Assembly (NCBI GenBank): GCA_035289145.1
Contig: DATDXZ010000062.1
Span: 1 to 11,923, forward strand
Direction of reading: 5' to 3'
Length of the DNA: 11,923 bases
DNA from: JACOVP01 sp035289145
Lineage (GTDB): Archaea; Nanobdellota; Nanobdellia; SCGC-AAA011-G17; UBA489
Shown: positions 6,767 through 11,923 of the stretch, piece by piece
How positions within the stretch are numbered: the first letter of the stretch is position 1
How the letters are laid out: each line of letters opens with the position of its first letter
Notes under the pieces: model-generated
What the model was told of the DNA's origin: nothing
Databases searched by the model: none
Seen by the model: the letters and a program-made list of their open reading frames with translations, nothing else
Program-made: the position numbers and the translations under genes

Positions 6767-7731
6767 TTTTTTGCGAGAACAAAGCTAGCTAAAAGTGCCT
6801 CTATCTGGATGAACTCATCACTGCCTTCAACCATGCGAAATTCTATCTCTCCACATTTTTCAATCAATTGCATCTTTGCTTGATCAGGAATGGAAAGTTC
6901 CCAGACTGTTTCCTGGATTTGTTTTACAATTTCTTCTCCAGAGAGTCCGTGTTTAAGCATGACTTCTAAGAGTTTGTCTCGTGCTTGAATGAAATTACCT
7001 TGAACAGCCATCTGTAAGACCTCTTTCATTTCTTCAGGATGTGCTGCGCTGACAATTTCATAGACTAATTTCTCCGTGATAGTTTTGCTGATAGCACTGC
7101 AGCTTTGGAGCATGTTTTCTACACGTCTAGCGTCGCCACGACTGACATGAATTATTGCTTGCAGTGCTTTCTCTTCAACTTTAAGTGCTTCTTTTTGAGA
7201 AACATGGTCGATAATCTTTTTTACAGCGTCATCATTTAATGGTTTAAAGCGGAAAATAGTGCAGCGTGATTGGATGGGGTCAATAATTTTGCTGCTGAAG
7301 TTGGCCGATAAAATAAAGCGAGCAGTTCTAGTAAATGTCTCCATGGTTCTTCTTAGAGCCTGCTGTGCTTCTTTAGTCAGAGAATCACTTTCATCTAAAA
7401 GAATAATTTTAGGCAGCTCAGTCCCCAATGCTTTTGTGCGAGCGAAATTTTTAACTGTTTCTCTGATAACGTCTATACCTCTTGAATCACTTGCATTCAG
7501 CTCTAAAAAATTATGCTGCCAAGTGTCGCCATATAGTGTTTTTGCGATAATTAATGCTAACGTCGATTTTCCAACGCCAGCAGGACCAGAGAATAAAAGA
7601 TGCGGAATATTTTTCTGCTCGACAAATGCTTGTAATCGTTTGACAATCTCAGTATGCCCCTTAACTTCAGCAAATGTTTGAGGTCTATACTTTTCAATCC
7701 AAAGTTGATGGTCTGCTTGCTGCTCAGTCAT
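6763..7731 (-). CDS. rfcS: Replication factor C small subunit (clamp loader)
   Basis: An AAA+ ATPase of 322 residues forming the tetrameric part of the clamp loader that places PCNA on DNA. In order: RFC box WIEKYRPQTFAEVKGH (11-26), Walker A GPAGVGKS (49-56), LELNASDSRGI (76-86), Walker B IILLDESD (109-116; many relatives have DEAD here), LRRTMETF (126-133), sensor 1 LSANF (141-145), the SRC arginine finger (155-157), sensor 2 GDARRVEN, and the C-terminal collar helices. Length is normal for the archaeal family and no intein is present. The ATG is set by a TATA box 26-27 bases upstream, predicting a leaderless message. It heads the operon rfcS-rfcL-gtrA-like. Confidence 0.96.
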   Translation of the reverse strand: MTEQQADHQLWIEKYRPQTFAEVKGHTEIVKRLQAFVEQKNIPHLLFSGPAGVGKSTLALIIAKTLYGDTWQHNFLELNASDSRGIDVIRETVKNFARTKALGTELPKIILLDESDSLTKEAQQALRRTMETFTRTARFILSANFSSKIIDPIQSRCTIFRFKPLNDDAVKKIIDHVSQKEALKVEEKALQAIIHVSRGDARRVENMLQSCSAISKTITEKLVYEIVSAAHPEEMKEVLQMAVQGNFIQARDKLLEVMLKHGLSGEEIVKQIQETVWELSIPDQAKMQLIEKCGEIEFRMVEGSDEFIQIEALLASFVLAKK

Positions 7732-7752
7732 AAACTGATTAAAATTATAATG

Positions 7753-7762
7753 CTTTATAAGG
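7753..7762 (-). promoter_or_regulatory. TATA box for the RFC operon
   Basis: CTTTATAAGG on the plus strand reads CCTTATAAAG on the minus strand, centred 26-27 bases before the ATG at 7731. It predicts a leaderless transcript for rfcS-rfcL-gtrA-like. Confidence 0.55.
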
Positions 7763-7836
7763 ATTATGCGAATGGAAAACAGAGTATAGTCTAGTCGAGG
7801 TAATCATAGTACACAGGGCTATGCAATATCGAAATG

Positions 7837-7846
7837 TTTATAAATA
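7837..7846 (+). promoter_or_regulatory. TATA box for the AbiE-like pair
   Basis: TTTATAAATA, with a predicted start near 7868. A purine-rich GGAAGG (7875-7880) follows, eight bases before the ATG at 7889. This gene, unlike its leaderless neighbours, thus seems to have a short leader and a ribosome-binding site. A second TATA-like stretch (ATATATG, 7860-7867) is weaker. Confidence 0.5.
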
Positions 7847-7888
7847 AACGAAAGATACAAATATATGTAACTTTGGAAGGTTATAACT

Positions 7889-8545
7889 ATGATCCCTTTA
7901 ATTCTACGGCTCAAAAAAAATGCCCACAAAGAAATAGCGAAAGCGCAAGATCTTATGATGAAGGCAGTCTACACAGTATTTGACAAGGCAGTGCTTCATG
8001 GTGGGACAGCTATCTGGCGATGTTATCAAGGTCAGCGATTTTCTGAAGATATAGATATGTATCTTCCAAAAGATCTCGTAAAAATAGGACGTTTATTTGA
8101 AACGTTTGCAAGACAAGGACTCGTAGTGGTGAAAAAGAAAGTCTTGGAAAACAGCATTTATGCAAGTGTAATGTTCAATAGAACACAAGTTCGTTTTGAA
8201 GCAGTGTTTAAGCGAGTGAACGGAGCATTAAAAGAATATGAATTAGTAGAAGGCAATTATTTGACAATCTACACACTCACTCCAACTGAATTACTCAGAG
8301 AAAAAGCAACAGCCTATACAAACCGAAGAAAAATTCGCGATCTCTATGATGTGTTTTTTTTAGCTAGATATGTAAAGGAAGATGCAGAAGCAAGAACAGC
8401 AGTACAAACTTTGCTCCTGAAATATGAAAAAGCTCCTGATGAAAAAGAGCTTAAAGTGTTAATTCTTGAAGGAGTTGTGCCAAGCGTAGAGAAAATGATA
8501 GAATATTTACAAGTATGGACCGATCATGGGAAAGCAAAAATATAG
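7889..8545 (+). CDS. Nucleotidyltransferase-fold protein, AbiEii/AbiGii toxin family
   Basis: A 218-residue DNA polymerase beta-like nucleotidyltransferase. Its signature is HGGTAIWRCYQGQRFSEDIDMYL (37-59): the GGT loop plus the S-x-D-x-D pair (Asp54 and Asp56) expected to bind metal. LREKATAYTNRRKIRDLYDVFFLAR (136-160) contains the family's conserved Lys and R/KxRDxYD motifs. Bacterial AbiEii is a toxin that transfers nucleotides to tRNA or another target and is held in check by AbiEi. All catalytic motifs are intact. It overlaps the next gene by 20 bases, so both are made together. The toxin lies upstream of the antitoxin, the reverse of the common bacterial abiEi-abiEii order. The real role in this archaeon (toxin, phage defence or housekeeping) is inference. 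Confidence 0.87.
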   Translation: MIPLILRLKKNAHKEIAKAQDLMMKAVYTVFDKAVLHGGTAIWRCYQGQRFSEDIDMYLPKDLVKIGRLFETFARQGLVVVKKKVLENSIYASVMFNRTQVRFEAVFKRVNGALKEYELVEGNYLTIYTLTPTELLREKATAYTNRRKIRDLYDVFFLARYVKEDAEARTAVQTLLLKYEKAPDEKELKVLILEGVVPSVEKMIEYLQVWTDHGKAKI

Positions 8546-9116
8546 AAAAGAAATTGAAGCGCTTCTAGCAAAAAGTCCAGTAGTGCATATCAGTTCTATA
8601 GCTGCGATTATCGAGCAGAAGAAAAGAGTAAGACAATATGTCAAGCGATGTATCAACGTGCTCCTTGCTGCAGGAAAGATTAAACAATTGTCCAAAGGTT
8701 GGTATACAACACGTGACGATCCTTCTCTCGCTGTATTTTGTTTTCAACCAGCCTACCTAGGATTGCAAGACGCGCTCAGTATGCATAATCTTTGGGAGCA
8801 GGAAACAATCCCTATTATCATAACAGTAAAAAAAGTTCGACAAGGGATAAGAAGCATATTGGGAAAAAACGTGCTAATTAGAAGAATAAAAAAAGAATAT
8901 TATTTTGGTCTGACATATATACAGCATGAGAGTGTAGCCTTGCCTTATACAGATGTAGAAAAAACATTGATAGATCTTGTTTATTTTCATCAGCCCATAA
9001 GTAAGGTAACTTTAAAAACAATGAAGAAAAAAATAGACTTAAAAAAGCTAGCTATCTACATCAAAAACTATCCTCGAACATTCCAAAAAAAGCTGAATAA
9101 TCTCTTAAGAGCATAA
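8526..9116 (+). CDS. AbiEi-like antitoxin/transcriptional regulator
   Basis: A 196-residue partner of the upstream nucleotidyltransferase. Residues about 5-65 form a winged helix (IEALLAKSPVVHISSIAAII... VKRCINVLLAAGKIKQLSKGWYTT), the usual N-terminal 'regulator' domain of AbiEi-like proteins with its typical 'L...G.i..l..G.Y' ending. After it, FCFQPAYLGLQDALSMHNLWEQETIPIIITV (about 72-102) matches the 'Y.s..sAL..hgL' segment of the family, followed by a basic beta-rich region and a helical C-terminus. Known AbiEi proteins neutralise the toxin and repress their own promoter, so this gene may regulate the TATA box at 7837. The start lies inside the toxin gene in another frame. No terminator is seen before the DGR promoter 43 bases downstream. 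Confidence 0.8.
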   Translation: MGKQKYRKEIEALLAKSPVVHISSIAAIIEQKKRVRQYVKRCINVLLAAGKIKQLSKGWYTTRDDPSLAVFCFQPAYLGLQDALSMHNLWEQETIPIIITVKKVRQGIRSILGKNVLIRRIKKEYYFGLTYIQHESVALPYTDVEKTLIDLVYFHQPISKVTLKTMKKKIDLKKLAIYIKNYPRTFQKKLNNLLRA

Positions 9117-9158
9117 GCAATATAATATACCACTCACAAGTAACTACAGATTTAAAGA

Positions 9159-9166
9159 TTTAAATA
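9159..9166 (+). promoter_or_regulatory. TATA box for the DGR target gene
   Basis: TTTAAATA, 24-25 bases before the ATG at 9187, indicating a leaderless message. The AGGAG just after it is too far (16 bases) from the ATG to be a normal ribosome-binding site. The DGR target therefore has its own promoter, separate from the AbiE-like pair. Confidence 0.5.
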
Positions 9167-9186
9167 GGAGAAAAACATCAAAAAGT

Positions 9187-10005
9187 ATGACTATGACCAC
9201 TACAGCACAAGAAACCAAAATATTTTATCATTCTCAAGTAGAGCAAGCACTCCAAAACTGTCAAGCAGCAGGTTACAGTCCATTATTCATGCCGCAACTA
9301 GCAGAAGCTCGTATGAACGGTACAGTGCCATGGAATGAATGGCGTTCAGCGCCAAGCATCAAAGCAACAGGTAGAACACAGCAAGGCAATCCAGTCGTTG
9401 TCTATGCGCATATTCCTAATTGGCTAGCCAATCCAGCGAACATCAGGCTAACAAAACAACAAGGCTTAATCAATGGCGCAGGTCGTCTTCCTCGAGAAGA
9501 ATTCTTGCAGTTAGTTGACCAAGATGGAAAAGTAGAGCAGGGTGAACGAGTTGTCTGGGTTGTTGATTATGATGTTTTAAGAAAAGCACCATCTGGACGT
9601 ATACCTGTAGCACAAGCATTAGAACATCCACAAACTATTCCTTTTTTAGGCGGGCAAGCGCGTGCAGAACATTATTTATCAGCACATACACGAGTATATA
9701 ATACATCAACAATAGGTGTCTGGCATACTGATGATCTCAATGATAATTCACCATTGGCGCGTTTGCTCTATCTGAGCTACCTTGGCGACTTCGGCCTCAG
9801 TGGCGACGACGGCCTTGGCGGCAGTGGTCAATTCGTCGTGGTACGTAACACAAGCGCCGAAGGCGCAGCGCAAAAAATTACTGCTCCAACTAAAACAATC
9901 ATAACTCCAAGTTTAGATGATATTTTACGTGTTACAAGTGATCTTGTTCCAAAATTTGCTCAAGATGAATTAACAATAAGATTAAGAAAACTCTACAAAC
10001 AATAA
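9187..10005 (+). CDS. DGR target protein with variable region (probable C-type lectin fold)
   Basis: A 272-residue protein whose variable region covers residues 190-217. Residues 1-180 are not a family I can name: a helical start (FYHSQVEQALQNCQAAGY), PWNEWRSAP, VVVYAHIPNWLANPANI, VVWVVDYDVL. Then IGVWHTDD and SPLARLLYLS lead into the diversified segment, which ends GQFVVVRN. A hydrophobic 'LLYL' lead-in and a G-x-F-V-V-V-R end are what I would expect of the C-type-lectin-like fold used by most DGR targets, but this is inferred. Twelve codons can vary (198-202, 205, 207-209, 211-213) between fixed Gly/Leu positions. Unlike many targets, about 55 residues follow the VR (NTSAEGAAQKI... LDDIL... 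LRKLYKQ). No signal peptide or membrane helix is seen, so the product is probably cytoplasmic. A second ATG at codon 3 is possible as the start. Confidence 0.88.
   Translation: MTMTTTAQETKIFYHSQVEQALQNCQAAGYSPLFMPQLAEARMNGTVPWNEWRSAPSIKATGRTQQGNPVVVYAHIPNWLANPANIRLTKQQGLINGAGRLPREEFLQLVDQDGKVEQGERVVWVVDYDVLRKAPSGRIPVAQALEHPQTIPFLGGQARAEHYLSAHTRVYNTSTIGVWHTDDLNDNSPLARLLYLSYLGDFGLSGDDGLGGSGQFVVVRNTSAEGAAQKITAPTKTIITPSLDDILRVTSDLVPKFAQDELTIRLRKLYKQ
9753..9838 (+). repeat. DGR variable repeat (VR)
   Basis: 86 bases aligning without gaps to the TR 441 bases downstream. The first 25 bases are identical, as are the last 14. Between them 15 positions differ, every one opposite an adenine of the TR (10 A-to-G, 4 A-to-T, 1 A-to-C). 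No TR G, C or T is changed. Confidence 0.96.
9840..9879 (+). repeat. DGR-associated hairpin box, copy 2
   Basis: Begins two bases after the VR and matches 2305-2344 at 39 of 40 positions. The perfect stem-loop GCGCC-GAA-GGCGC lies at 9854-9866, 15 bases beyond the VR end. In the Bordetella phage DGR a hairpin/cruciform just 3' of the VR is required for efficient retrohoming, so a similar cis-acting role is likely. It also encodes TSAEGAAQKI. Confidence 0.85.
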
Positions 10006-10006
10006 A

Positions 10007-10036
10007 TTTATAATGTTCTTTTTTCGTTAGTTTTTT
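10007..10036 (+). promoter_or_regulatory. Target-gene U-tracts plus possible TATA box for the TR/RT transcript
   Basis: Directly after the target stop is TTTATAAT (10007-10014), TATA-like, with an expected start near 10035-10040. Two T6 tracts (10019-10024 and 10031-10036) could terminate the target message. They lie before the predicted new start, so the TR and reverse transcriptase may be transcribed separately from the target. Inference only. Confidence 0.35.
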
Positions 10037-10088
10037 GTCTTGGCAGTACTCTTTGGTGTTAGGACTGGAGTATGTGCTTAGGCTACAC

Positions 10089-10186
10089 GCCTCTCTACTA
10101 CGGCTGCAAAGTCATAAAATACAGATGCAACACTGAGTAGTAGCAACGAAATCGTGAAGCATCAGTGAGAAGTACAGTAAAGAGGC
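10089..10186 (+). ncRNA. Candidate structured RNA leader upstream of the TR
   Basis: The 188 bases between target gene and TR encode no protein. GCCTCTCTACT (10089-10099) can pair with AGTAAAGAGGC (10176-10186) at 10 of 11 positions, closing a loop whose end is eight bases before the TR. An overlapping, competing pair is CTACTAC (10095-10101) with GTAGTAG (10137-10143). DGR template RNAs carry structured flanks that recruit the reverse transcriptase, so this may be part of that RNA. Confidence 0.35.
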
Positions 10187-10193
10187 TATACGG

Positions 10194-10279
10194 ATTGGCG
10201 CGTTTGCTCTATCTGAGCAACAATGACAACAACGGCCTCAATGGCGACAACAACCTTGACAACAATGGTCAATTCGTCG
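10194..10279 (+). repeat. DGR template repeat (TR)
   Basis: 86-base non-coding template matching the VR except at adenines. In the VR frame it would read LARLLYLS, then NNDNNGLNGDNNLDNNG and QFV. The core thus has nine AAY and three GAC codons set between fixed Gly/Leu codons, the usual adenine-targeted design. Homology stops at 10279. The next bases (GAATAACC) differ from the VR flank, as expected of a donor end that is distinct from the recipient end. Confidence 0.95.
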
Positions 10280-10303
10280 GAATAACCTAAGCACCAAGAC
10301 CTC

Positions 10304-10882
10304 ATGAAACTATATACACATCTATGGAGACATCTTACGAGTTATTCTAATCTAGAACTTGCATTTAGAAAAGCAAGAAAACGAAAAACAAAGAAAGAGT
10401 ATGTGCAAGCATTTGAAAAGAATCTTGATGATAATCTAGCACAATTGCAACTAGAACTCAATTTTCATATCTATACACCAAAACCACTGACAACATTTAT
10501 TATTCGTGATCCAAAAACGAGAAAAATTAGCAAAGCAGAGTTCAGAGATAGAGTTATCCATCATGGGCTCTGTAACGTGATTGAGCCGTTATTTAATCAA
10601 AGTTTTATTCATGATTCCTATGCTAATAGAAAAGGTAAAGGCACAGTAAAGGCTATCCAGTGCTTCGACCAGTTCAAGAGAAAAGTCTATAATAAAGAGA
10701 CACAGCGAGGATATGTCTTAAAAGCAGATATTAAGCATTACTTCGATGAAATAGATCACAAAATATTGATGCAGATTATCGAGAGAAAAATAAAAGATGC
10801 AAAAGTTATCTGGTTGATTAAAAAAATTATAGCCAATCAGCCGAACGGGGGGGCGAACGAGGTCTTCCGTTGGGAAATCTGA
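10304..10882 (+). CDS. DGR reverse transcriptase, N-terminal part (frame breaks at G7)
   Basis: Fingers and first palm motifs of a DGR-type reverse transcriptase, which copies TR RNA with adenine-specific errors. It starts MKLYTHLWRHLTSYSNL, the customary DGR beginning. It contains FRDRVIHHGLCNVIEPLF and FIHDSYANRKGKGT (80-114), then KADIKHYFDEIDH (140-152) with the first catalytic aspartate Asp142. After NQPNGG (178-183) the frame runs off into ANEVFRWEI and a stop, instead of continuing into the GLPLGNLTSQ motif that lies in the next frame. The change occurs exactly at the G7 run 10847-10853. Eight or five G residues, or a one-base backward slip, would give one protein of about 365 residues, the normal family length. 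The frame is closed upstream by a stop at 10283-10285, supporting the ATG at 10304, 24 bases after the TR. Confidence 0.92.
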   Translation: MKLYTHLWRHLTSYSNLELAFRKARKRKTKKEYVQAFEKNLDDNLAQLQLELNFHIYTPKPLTTFIIRDPKTRKISKAEFRDRVIHHGLCNVIEPLFNQSFIHDSYANRKGKGTVKAIQCFDQFKRKVYNKETQRGYVLKADIKHYFDEIDHKILMQIIERKIKDAKVIWLIKKIIANQPNGGANEVFRWEI

Positions 10883-11403
10883 CATCGCAATTCTTTGCGA
10901 ATGTGTATCTCAATGAACTAGATCAGTTTGTCAAGCACCAGCTCAAGGTAAACTATTATATTCGCTACGTGGACGATTTTGTGATTTTACATAAAAGCAA
11001 ACAGAAGCTCAGAAATTATAGAGAAAGGATCAACAAATTCCTAAAAGAGAAGCTTGCGCTAGAATTGCACCCTGGTAAATCAAAAATCATTCCTCTCAAA
11101 CAAGGAGTAAATTTCTTAGGATTACGTGTCTTTTATCACCATAAATTACTAAGAAAAACAAACTTAAGAAAAATGAAAAAAACATTAATAACATACAAAC
11201 AGCTGTATCAAGAAGGAAAACTAAACTATGATACTATCTATGAGTATCTGCAAGGCTGGCTAGCATACGCAAAACAGGCAAATACGCACAAACTAAGAAA
11301 AAAGTTATTAGAAGCAATAGAAAGAGAATTTCCCAATGAAATAGCAACTTTACAAATCAATAAATTAGTAAAAAAAGTAAAAAATAAAAAAAGAAGACTT
11401 TAG
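10870..11403 (+). CDS. DGR reverse transcriptase, C-terminal part
   Basis: Continuation of the reverse transcriptase in the frame one base back; the open frame begins before the G7 run and reads ERGLPLGNLTSQFF across 10855-10896. LGNLTSQ fits the I/L/V-G-x-x-x-S-Q motif that marks DGR enzymes in place of the QG form of other reverse transcriptases. YVDD (10966-10977) supplies the two catalytic aspartates. HPGKSKIIPLKQGVNFLGLRVF is motifs 6-7 of the palm and thumb, and GWLAYAKQANTHKLRK is the thumb helix. The lysine-rich tail is consistent with RNA binding. The listed start is a TTG inside the conserved motif and cannot be a real start. Alone this half would lack the first catalytic aspartate. 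No other damage is visible on either side of the break. Confidence 0.92.
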   Translation: MGNLTSQFFANVYLNELDQFVKHQLKVNYYIRYVDDFVILHKSKQKLRNYRERINKFLKEKLALELHPGKSKIIPLKQGVNFLGLRVFYHHKLLRKTNLRKMKKTLITYKQLYQEGKLNYDTIYEYLQGWLAYAKQANTHKLRKKLLEAIEREFPNEIATLQINKLVKKVKNKKRRL

Positions 11404-11411
11404 AAGTCTTC
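11393..11411. terminator. Hairpin shared by convergent 3' ends
   Basis: GAAGACTT-TAG-AAGTCTTC is a perfect 8-bp stem with a three-base loop. The loop is the stop codon of the reverse transcriptase, and the stem contains the stop of the opposing TRAM gene. It could end or protect transcripts from both sides; no T-run follows, so termination is only possible. Confidence 0.4.
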
Positions 11412-11732
11412 AGAATCTTCTTGAGCGTCTTCTTCAGATGATTCTTCTGCATAATTATCATCAGAACTAGCATCGTTATCGCTTGCAGCTTTCGTAGTTG
11501 CTGCTTCACCAGTGACTACTTCCGCAAAACCGACGCTGCGTAAGACACGTGTGACTTTAACATTGTGTTTTTCGCCTTGTTTGACGCCGGGGATGAAGAG
11601 AACGAAACCGCTAATCTTTGCTAGACCGTCTCCTTTCTCTCCAACTGCTTCAATCGTTACTTCGACTACGTCACCGACTTTAATAGGTGCTGTAGGTTGT
11701 CTTCTATATCCTCTATCTCCATATCTTTCCAT
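11400..11732 (-). CDS. TRAM-domain RNA-binding protein
   Basis: A 110-residue protein. After a short Arg/Gly/Tyr-rich start (MERYGDRGYRRQPTAPIK), residues about 19-76 form a single TRAM domain: VGDVVEVTIEAVGEKGDGLAKISGFVLFIPGVKQGEKHNVKVTRVLRSVGFAEVV, with its typical 'G.G.a...g..vfVpg...Ge.v.v.v' pattern. Stand-alone TRAM proteins are common in archaea and act as RNA-binding proteins, in some species as cold-related RNA chaperones. The last 30 residues are strongly acidic (SSDDNYAEESSEEDAQEDSEDF), which is less usual and may balance nucleic-acid binding. GGAGAG (11741-11746) eight bases before the ATG is a good ribosome-binding site, so this message has a leader. The 3' end overlaps the reverse transcriptase stop. 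Confidence 0.9.
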   Translation of the reverse strand: MERYGDRGYRRQPTAPIKVGDVVEVTIEAVGEKGDGLAKISGFVLFIPGVKQGEKHNVKVTRVLRSVGFAEVVTGEAATTKAASDNDASSDDNYAEESSEEDAQEDSEDF

Positions 11733-11760
11733 TGTATGTACTCTCCTTATTCATATGTAA

Positions 11761-11923
11761 ATGACACTTATCTCAGAAATAGTATGTATTTCTTTGACAG
11801 CGTTAAAAGAATGCGCGGAAAGAGGTATAAAAGCTTTATGGAAATCCGGCTCTGTAGAAAAGTTCCCTGAATAGGGAACTTATTGCTCTCCGCAATGCAG
11901 AGCATGCAAGTATCTTGAAGCTT
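11761..11923 (+). other. Right edge: two hairpins, TATA-like box, short open frame interrupted by TAG
   Basis: No gene can be called with confidence. A strong TATA-like TATAAAAG lies at 11826-11833. About 27 bases on, a perfect 9-bp hairpin AAGTTCCCT-GAAT-AGGGAACTT (11860-11881) follows, then a 6-bp one, TGCTCT/AGAGCA (11884-11904). This could be a structured RNA or a leader of a gene beyond the edge. Alternatively an ATG at 11761 opens 37 codons ending in TAG (11872-11874, in the first hairpin), after which the same frame stays open to the edge and contains CSPQCRAC. Confidence 0.3.

Larger units (their letters stand above)
9187..11403 (+). mobile_element. Diversity-generating retroelement (target gene - TR - reverse transcriptase)
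   Basis: All essential parts are on the same strand within 2.2 kb: the target gene with its VR, a hairpin box 3' of the VR, the TR in the following intergenic region, and a DGR-class reverse transcriptase starting 24 bases after the TR. In characterised DGRs, TR RNA is copied with random substitution at adenines and the cDNA replaces the VR, changing a binding surface. Here TR and VR differ only at TR adenines, which is direct evidence of past activity. No avd-like accessory gene is present. The reverse transcriptase frame is broken at 10847-10853. Confidence 0.92.

Noticed and set aside
6032..7681. Plus-strand open frames across the RFC genes
   Set aside because: Antisense to clear RFC coding sequence, with no promoter or recognisable protein pattern.
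10870..11403. A separate second reverse transcriptase gene
   Set aside because: The TTG start is the Leu codon inside LPLGNLTSQ. The protein is the missing second half of the gene starting at 10304.
11860..11904. Subterminal hairpins of an IS200/IS605-type element
   Set aside because: Two tandem hairpins at the edge resemble such ends, but no transposase or TnpB-like sequence is visible, so there is no support for the idea.
1..11923. tRNA, rRNA or CRISPR repeats
   Set aside because: No cloverleaf with a TTCRANNC-type arm, no rRNA-like conserved stretch and no regularly spaced repeats were seen. The only clear long repeats are the DGR ones.

Overview
The window is AT-rich DNA from an archaeon. 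The clamp-loader pair (RFC small and large subunits), a HerA-like ATPase, a TRAM-domain protein, a BatA-type membrane protein and TATA boxes about 25-30 bases upstream of many starts (leaderless or nearly leaderless transcripts) all point that way. The bacterial-type seryl-tRNA synthetase, the compact gene spacing and a diversity-generating retroelement (DGR) would fit a DPANN lineage such as Woesearchaeota or Pacearchaeota. That placement is inference.

Left part (1-2450). A minus-strand pair opens the window: a winged-helix regulator, then the 5' end of a BatA-like gene that runs off the left edge. The divergent seryl-tRNA synthetase gene follows. Directly behind it lies wreckage: a 5'-truncated gene remnant joined out of frame to the 3' end of a second DGR target gene.

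Middle (2455-9116). A HerA-like ATPase (minus) and a membrane-anchored parvulin foldase (plus) diverge from a shared palindromic promoter. Next come a small OB-fold protein and a minus-strand operon of RFC small subunit, RFC large subunit and a GtrA-like membrane protein. An AbiEii/AbiEi-type toxin-antitoxin pair on the plus strand is divergent from the RFC operon.

Right part (9159-11403). This holds the most striking content, a DGR arranged target gene - template repeat (TR) - reverse transcriptase. The 86-bp TR (10194-10279) and variable repeat (VR, 9753-9838) align without gaps and differ at 15 positions, every one an adenine in the TR. A 39/40-identical box carrying a GCGCC-GAA-GGCGC hairpin lies just 3' of the VR and recurs in the degraded target at 2305-2344, although the flanking coding sequence has diverged. 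The reverse transcriptase has the DGR-type LGNLTSQ and YVDD motifs but is split at a G7 tract, so it is either inactive, produced by slippage, or affected by a sequence error. No avd-like accessory gene is visible.

Right edge (11400-11923). A TRAM-domain protein on the minus strand is convergent with the reverse transcriptase. It is followed by 160 bases with two hairpins, a strong TATA-like box and no confident gene.
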